From a virus, in the IMG/VR virus record IMGVR_UViG_3300028388_000084, positions 1 through 46,253 of that record: 46,253 nucleotides of DNA. One strand, given 5' to 3'. The notes under the pieces are model-generated. The model was not told the origin of the DNA. It saw nothing but the letters and a program-made list of their open reading frames with translations, and made no database searches. This document shows positions 44,101-46,253 of the stretch, piece after piece; the first letter of the stretch is position 1; each line of letters opens with the position of its first letter. The position numbers and the translations under genes were made by a program.

Positions 44101-44610
44101 GAGAAAGAGGGTGTTCAATTTAAAGACAAGGACAAAAAGACTTTTGATTATACTTTGGGTCTCAAGCGTTCATTTATCTACACTGCTCCAGACAAGAAAT
44201 ACAACATCAATGAAAAGAAATTGATGGAGGATATCGACAAGCATGAGCGTGGAGATATGAAGAAGGTGAAGAAGGATATCATAAACATCTTCAAGAATAA
44301 CGAGTACAAGTTCGGAGACAAACTTCCTAAGGCAGCATCTGATTACTTGAAGTCTCTACCATTAGAGCGTAAGAGATTCGGTAAAGCATACATTGAGAAT
44401 ATGGCTAAAGGATTTGAGGTTGACCCAGTGTTTATTGAGATTAAATACTCAGCAAGCCCTATTGCAGCAGCAGCTAAACTTAAGCTGTCTTATGGTTTTG
44501 ATAGTTGGAATGACCTTGAAGATGATGTCAAGAAAGATATTGCTAACGGTCTTTCTCGTGCAGGTTACAATCCTAATAAAGAGTTTATGTATCATTTGAA
44601 ACAAAATTAA
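35155..44610 (+). CDS. 3151-aa ejection/polyvalent protein with zincin motif
   Basis: The largest gene here. After a helical lead (KEVLKKAKAAGATPEQLLRI) it has a hydrophobic Gly/Ala section (393-462: SYLPMAVAMINPAAGVAYGG), a coiled coil (about 812-885), an HExxH zincin motif HEAIH at 1130-1134 with a third-ligand candidate Glu near 1187-1192 (LELLTEF), a long AT-rich middle (about 1290-2170), a helical part with a second coiled coil (2230-2310) and an LPD38-like end (about 2540-2980: AGEKSELGLRLAIYQRAL, ADFSQGGYRG, YLNAAIQGTRG). This order is typical of large phage polyvalent proteins that enter the cell with the DNA. It likely forms the channel and acts as a protease. Confidence 0.7.
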   Translation: MSDGLKEVLKKAKAAGATPEQLLRIAKTYKKKDSTESQSTGQEETASTVSTQEETGKNNQNAPQLPPQLSVDMAAAAKLERVKQGELDAAPRTEYQRYKAPEAPKKIKNEKGEMVDPRYVEVQRRKAQQRKEQEARDLGYFDGVDKDVDPSAPINEQNAKVRQDILENIDRAKRGYESLQDTKLGDQLGIDTDAPTKLEDYNAKLRKAQQIITQLDDMVENGVNLSGQYHAYAKSEELTSEQVEKFTQQAINDVSEILGVDPSGLDLNTLRDHVNRNKNFTEGVLFEQTVDRAAYKEATESQMDTKYFENLKSKDFTFTRTATIDAVLNLGNQVAVAAYDMAGNSVEAERMQQRIAERNVRASLELGHDIYDSKGATEHFEEGDWGTGLEKLTMMTAQSYLPMAVAMINPAAGVAYGGVSSGFGTYEAYRDRGDLTESEKFLLSTTSASVEAAITAIGMGNIRRARAAAGVVDVAGEMSTAARRKAYKKALDFLEPSMTRVSNALKNPAVRGVTTFGKDVLEEQAEELSIAALQQGLAYAIANDKFDKYEFADTFLSTLAMSSPTSGITGIRNYKNYSLINAMPSVDNMDAFEALQTKYIDLKETLSDETLSPEHKAIIKDEMRNVKKEIYNMKIASMDMFDSMSEEDQNKLIAVNSQIRKLSKLAKETENETALQAVRAKLQQALDFKRELEGGKRQEPSMEGTTTEAPQTPPDTGVTLDEALEQTQRNKAANEQKRADAEQRMKPKDTPREMVNRRVRYTNPVNGEVVEGVLAKDGQRLLVETDKGQIFDVGNFDELADQNVNEVKSVDNAKEITRLENQLEAKEQRKQQLPAKIKELRGRVKNTNSKAGKDKLRTQIQKLKAEQGTIDQDIENLKSDIDAVSQEPATEQKVLPIELAETTTVSVNEDGTFKYNSTKGAAPKGTDMKPVNGLKSIRRDKNGNITRVVMTSLDGAETYNLKGQDAQDMAYQLYMQEMSTPEGQAKVDAEFEADAEAMAILEQEESKVENKEVNEKAEETESIPETPEATEGSPAEGTQQTVQQPDRIRTEGDVNLTNDSVRSINRVLSALGVVVPDINIVLHSSRDSYNNTHKNANKDVGHYNPNTNTMHMLVDGNNPLNLEGWLLLKHEAIHPVLDAILANDPQFANLVESRVKSIMNRYAKGTPQQQRVLDHYGRYAGRSDQSLELLTEFINVFSEPDGLRMISKDRTALQKVADLFQSIIDRILGGKNKAVPASKKEIIDLVKNINEAFTSGRQIDVVKTKAEVREGQIRQSLRRDNDLNNAISPNKGQDAESVLNEWKKSNSNFIVAKDFDHSIELRRMGFVESYQRPDGKIVMSVPVKYESYDASTNVAKIKKDSFIKESDITEQPKKKVHNVLKSLGKLAEYNIEFVDRPDLKFSSTLVIPDADNGLNEMTVVANLAYANERTGAGGFSFAVLETLRKKNPEALNKLYSDLKKNKKATDLFETFNRYVNVYKPLLPSDKMSNEDLEFAALAKVLQESIDKVITESMSVDEVEFLSDAQKVFSDIITEQTEQNGDLIITEIPFGENFIPALNSLFVKKEGIKLSEDIEVEEKKIIDRLVDILEGKISDDVNDFKSSLDEILKYFNSENRYTMIDGIKMLEFTSDISTKDFDAVLKHILNASKLPSFTSNDNAVMEMTKDYISLFKIMNTSGIDSKAFSDIEFEFFNPNSTELTPNQRNVVSMLRKIVDSYPQSMLTPYFDFNLKKFKKQKYGTSFNSLISKIISFDKIEDLVEAYSPEERSNVILGFGLIDQMYEFDKISNPSLTKDEFATKAFDAVEDLADSSSEIFENYKEKISKTKVSDEQIELVKNSKSLVEAMKHADSNVNYDDFSGLFTVKLKFDDFKHRLPKKISNPVETKDSKGNKFYVEKGAEVLLNKDAVLEISIGADFNISYQFKDKKYGGYYDYPSNWKIGDLTMPLVFEHVNKIGSLMNAKSIKFSAVEAAMHPEISEKQYNPAQIERFKNPSPVSRRMLNNAAAIRNGNMVNATINRSLAFTLPNNPNKLYTTNDRTAAEFISTLSIKKENPYAEIGKELKDKGFIDKIKYKEFEISENSSLEEEAFKINSTSVALSDNGEVILNNAPMRSAYENSEKYISPAGIRQMLTPEDAATGRKAAAAVDQMEQNASDRAIKQGKGRRLAKIKDWTSRESLIDRAAKLKKAMEEGLADWIKAQFTNLNGSRANADRQFHKIEKKIFGGLNTTEEVLLDKIIYLRRVIQIDTNWDNRYNENQIKLADAKSNVESLRQAVQDSKTKEDKAKAKKRLSEAVKTVKYFESQVDKYSVRPMHPTDGTIPINLENAVLALRHYEQQLGAEKMSMLNERVKMYFDSYKEILQETYEAGIIDKETRDRFINDEYSPRVFLQKMFEDSEVNTFEAMNLSEDQIKGIKDGSETEIFTDARFLLNMSLRTLRDKQARNKIYRDIDEQAAKQGYNTKSGFIKEANYKRSKINDEIREDGFGNRVVEPADKGFKNVFYRVDGKLRAFQILEEYHGELTGTDKRSLMSPDAKRRARRYSGVNPLKMFATGIKPVFAIVSALRGFQEVTRGRGVYDQYKFLPAMQFMAMVDFFKGVQNAVLDTDLVNDYFAHGGGMTFMTTEGRPDKIFKRKNSVSRKLLGKLNPVKGTVQVLAYAGEKSELGLRLAIYQRALSTIKEQRPDLTIEQQKALAVEEARLLADFSQGGYRGKDIDSFKPYLNAAIQGTRGTVEYARKNPKMFIAKQVQSAVINAGLTMLAKMMMGDEEWDKTAYYIKNRYNLIPTFLTDENGKAIMLRVPKAHQFMFFDKIASIAGEGMLAAMQGKEFDFQMYKKNEISGLSLDEDGLALVDAFLSSMPVGDLIPAEVFTPAKLTMEDFTWQVLSNIPTFGFVDAYTNNIDRYRESMISYDFERVHPHMESHKDGRTRDIYKFLTGIYNNSVAPANTASAARLQAATEKLVTNESNSVISFLYSITDAMIKTSDEKEGVQFKDKDKKTFDYTLGLKRSFIYTAPDKKYNINEKKLMEDIDKHERGDMKKVKKDIINIFKNNEYKFGDKLPKAASDYLKSLPLERKRFGKAYIENMAKGFEVDPVFIEIKYSASPIAAAAKLKLSYGFDSWNDLEDDVKKDIANGLSRAGYNPNKEFMYHLKQN

Positions 44611-44628
44611 ATTAAAGCATATAATACT

Positions 44629-44874
44629 ATGAAACGATTAATGAGAAAGATTATGTCATTTGGAGAGATTTTTAAGGATAAGAATGAATACAATGAGAAG
44701 ACCATCATCGGTTTTCTCTCATTCGCTGTAATGGTTATTGTTATGGTTGCTGACATTGTCAGTGGATTAATGGGCAAAGACTTAGTTATCAATGAGTTTA
44801 CATACAACAGCTTTGTTTTTGTAACTTTAGGCAGCTTTGGAATCGCAGGGTTAGAAAAATTCGCCAAGAAGTAA
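44629..44874 (+). CDS. Putative holin
   Basis: An 81-residue protein with a basic, helical N-terminus (residues 1-24), one strong membrane helix IIGFLSFAVMVIVMVADIVSG (about 26-46) and a second weaker one (FVFVTLGSFGIAGLEKF, about 63-79). Small size, two helices, charged ends and position directly before a lysis enzyme fit a holin. The next gene starts in the TAATG overlap. It would open the inner membrane at the end of infection. Confidence 0.6.
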   Translation: MKRLMRKIMSFGEIFKDKNEYNEKTIIGFLSFAVMVIVMVADIVSGLMGKDLVINEFTYNSFVFVTLGSFGIAGLEKFAKK

Positions 44875-45347
44875 TGGAGCTAGAAGTATTGAGATTTAGC
44901 AGTCAGAAGGATAGTACCAATGGACTATTGTTCGACAAGACTGGTGGCAAGAGAGAGTTTCTCTGCTACACCCTTGAGGATGAGCATAGAGACGAGAAAG
45001 TGATGGGGGAGACAAGAGTCCCTTCTGGAACGTATAAAATCACTCTACGCAAGACTGGAGGCTTTCATGGTAGATATTCAAAAAAGTATGGAGAAATGCA
45101 CAAAGGAATGTTATGGGTTCGTGATGTACCTAACTTTGAGTATATCCTTATTCATACTGGTAACACTGACGAACACACTGCTGGGTGTCTCATTGTTGGT
45201 GATAGTCAACAAGCGAATTTTGGCGATAGCAATGGTTTTGTTGGCTCGTCTGTTAATGCGTATAAAAGAATTTACCCTAAGATTGCTAAAGCTTTGGAAG
45301 AAGGGGAAGAAGTAACAATAACATATATAGATTTTGATACAATATGA
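44874..45347 (+). CDS. DUF5675-like lysis enzyme candidate
   Basis: A 157-residue protein. It has FLCYTLEDEHRDEKVMGETR and VPSGTYKITLRKTGGFHGRY (about 29-68), then GMLWVRDVPNFEYILIHTGN (79-98) and TAGCLIVGDS (102-111). The IHTGNxxxxTxGCLIVG element is the core of DUF5675, whose HxGN...TxGC arrangement recalls L,D-transpeptidase-like active sites with His and Cys. Next to a holin, it most likely cuts or remodels peptidoglycan. That activity is inferred; I know no direct proof for the family. It overlaps the next gene as ATGA. Confidence 0.65.
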   Translation: MELEVLRFSSQKDSTNGLLFDKTGGKREFLCYTLEDEHRDEKVMGETRVPSGTYKITLRKTGGFHGRYSKKYGEMHKGMLWVRDVPNFEYILIHTGNTDEHTAGCLIVGDSQQANFGDSNGFVGSSVNAYKRIYPKIAKALEEGEEVTITYIDFDTI

Positions 45348-45907
45348 AATCAAAGAAGAAATACAACAAAGGAGGAAAGATAGACCCACCAAAAGGTCTT
45401 ACTAATAGGCAATTAGCTAGATATTTACGTGAGTTAATTTCTAAAAAAACACCTATGAATAAAATAGGTGAAATGGCTAGCTCTTCAATGAATTATGTTG
45501 CTGATGTTGATGATGGAGACTGGGTCGCAATAGATAAAAAAAAGTCAAAATACAATCCAGACGGTAGTGCTACTTTTGATTTTGGTAAATACGGTGGCGG
45601 TCAAAATGCCACAGGTATGGGCTGGTTCGGAACACCTGTAAAGAAAGACAAATTGGGTTTTGAATATATAGACCCTATAACTATTCAACCGCTTGAAGAT
45701 AAATTAGAACTCAGCAATAAGAGATTTAAAGAGCAGAAACCTCTGAAGCTTGTAGACCCTTTTCCCAAAGTATATGGTAGAAAAATGGATGCTTCTGGAA
45801 CAAAGGCTATATACGATACAAGTAAAGGTAAGATTACAAAGAAGAAAGGTAAGGAAGATGCCGACTTCGTCAAACTAATGATGAGACTTGGAAGAAACTA
45901 CAGATAA
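45344..45907 (+). CDS. Lys-rich protein with GGKIDPPKG leader
   Basis: A 187-residue basic protein in the lysis operon. Its first 18 residues (MKSKKKYNKGGKIDPPKG) match those of the small protein at 974-1342, but the body is different: NRQLARYLRELISKK, a Gly-rich middle (GKYGGGQNATGMGWFG) and a basic end with ITKKKGKED. The shared leader and the place between lysis genes are odd. It could be a virion or DNA-binding protein rather than a lysis factor. It overlaps both neighbours (ATGA and TAATG). Confidence 0.55.
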   Translation: MKSKKKYNKGGKIDPPKGLTNRQLARYLRELISKKTPMNKIGEMASSSMNYVADVDDGDWVAIDKKKSKYNPDGSATFDFGKYGGGQNATGMGWFGTPVKKDKLGFEYIDPITIQPLEDKLELSNKRFKEQKPLKLVDPFPKVYGRKMDASGTKAIYDTSKGKITKKKGKEDADFVKLMMRLGRNYR

Positions 45908-46253
45908 TGAAATGGCTGGTAAAATTAACTCTATTGCTGTTATTAACGAATTGCAGCGCAACTTGGCACTTAAAGAAAGCTGTCAAGAAAGACCCAACGA
46001 TTCTGAAAAAAGACACATTGGTTGTAGTGGACACTCTTGTAACGCAGCCTGTGGGTATCACGGATACTGTGATTTTGCAGCAACACGATACTATCAGACT
46101 CGTGAAGGACAGGCTGAAGGTGGAGATAGTAAAGGTGAACGACACGATTACTATAGACGCCATCTGCGACTCGGATACGATTATTAGTATTATCGAAGTA
46201 CCTTACGAGAAAGTGGTCTATGTAGAGAAAGAAAAGCCTATTCAGATTATACC
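45907..46253 (+). CDS. Partial Rz1-like outer-membrane lipoprotein
   Basis: Starts in a TAATG overlap and runs off the window end after 115 residues. It begins with MKWLVKLTLLLLLTNCSAT, a short signal peptide with a lipobox-like LLTNC, so Cys16 may be lipidated. The rest is strand or extended coil with repeated (L/T)D(T)(V/I) units (KKDTLVVVDTLV, ITDTVILQQHDTI, VNDTITIDA). Position after holin and lysis enzyme fits an outer-membrane spanin or lysis lipoprotein. The Asn before the Cys is unusual for a lipobox, and the end is missing. Confidence 0.5.
   Translation, partial: MKWLVKLTLLLLLTNCSATWHLKKAVKKDPTILKKDTLVVVDTLVTQPVGITDTVILQQHDTIRLVKDRLKVEIVKVNDTITIDAICDSDTIISIIEVPYEKVVYVEKEKPIQII

Noticed and set aside
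35155-44610. Virion RNA polymerase as in some crAss-like phages
   Set aside because: No DxDGD-type catalytic motif is seen in the giant protein; the recognised parts are an HExxH motif and an LPD38-like end.
1-46253. Firm assignment to crAss-like phages
   Set aside because: Connector, portal and nozzle proteins resemble that group, but no marker can be tested without a database search, and Cellulophaga-type podoviruses fit as well.

Overview
The window looks like the late (structural, packaging and lysis) half of a tailed, podovirus-like phage genome infecting a Bacteroidota host, probably an aquatic flavobacterium. The phage call rests on a TerL, a portal, a scaffold plus major capsid pair, ring, tail-tube and nozzle proteins, ejection proteins, a large fibre block and a lysis cassette. 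The host call rests on repeated TAnnTTTG -7 boxes upstream of genes, A-rich start contexts without clear Shine-Dalgarno sequences, and AT-rich DNA. The gene content resembles Cellulophaga podoviruses and crAss-like phages, but I could not test that relationship. No integrase, polymerase, helicase or other replication gene is present.

Layout. 1-589 has no gene but holds several hairpins, small palindromes and a possible structured RNA ending in a terminator. 590-1500 encodes four tiny, mostly Lys-rich proteins. 1484-1918 is the only minus-strand gene, a probable winged-helix regulator whose promoter faces that of the adhesin gene at 1955. 3084-4532 holds small unknown genes, a protein with two GroES-like halves and a possible small terminase. 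4579-9201 is TerL and portal. 9237-19290 is about 10 kb of structural and host-binding proteins: LamG-like, Ig-like and three long fibres with shared repeats. 19325-22462 is an accessory cluster: fibre-linked small protein, coiled-coil protein, HNH nuclease, two paralogous four-TM proteins, a TM plus coiled-coil protein, a Cys-containing mini-protein and a DUF5872-like protein. 22551-25937 is scaffold, major capsid protein and an AT-hook-like protein. 26024-32308 is connector, tube and nozzle. 32327-44610 encodes three internal or ejection proteins, the last a 3151-residue protein with an HExxH zincin motif and an LPD38-like C-terminal region. 44629-46253 is holin, DUF5675-like lysis enzyme, a Lys-rich small protein and an Rz1-like lipoprotein that runs off the window.

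Expression. Almost everything is on the plus strand with 1-20 bp gaps or TAATG/ATGA overlaps, so the genes form long operons. These are cut by at least six hairpin plus T-tract terminators, most followed within a few bases by a new TAnnTTTG box. Such terminator-promoter cassettes would let each block (fibre, accessory, scaffold/capsid, connector) be set to its own level. Three genes have the -7 box only 4-5 nt from the ATG, which predicts leaderless mRNAs.
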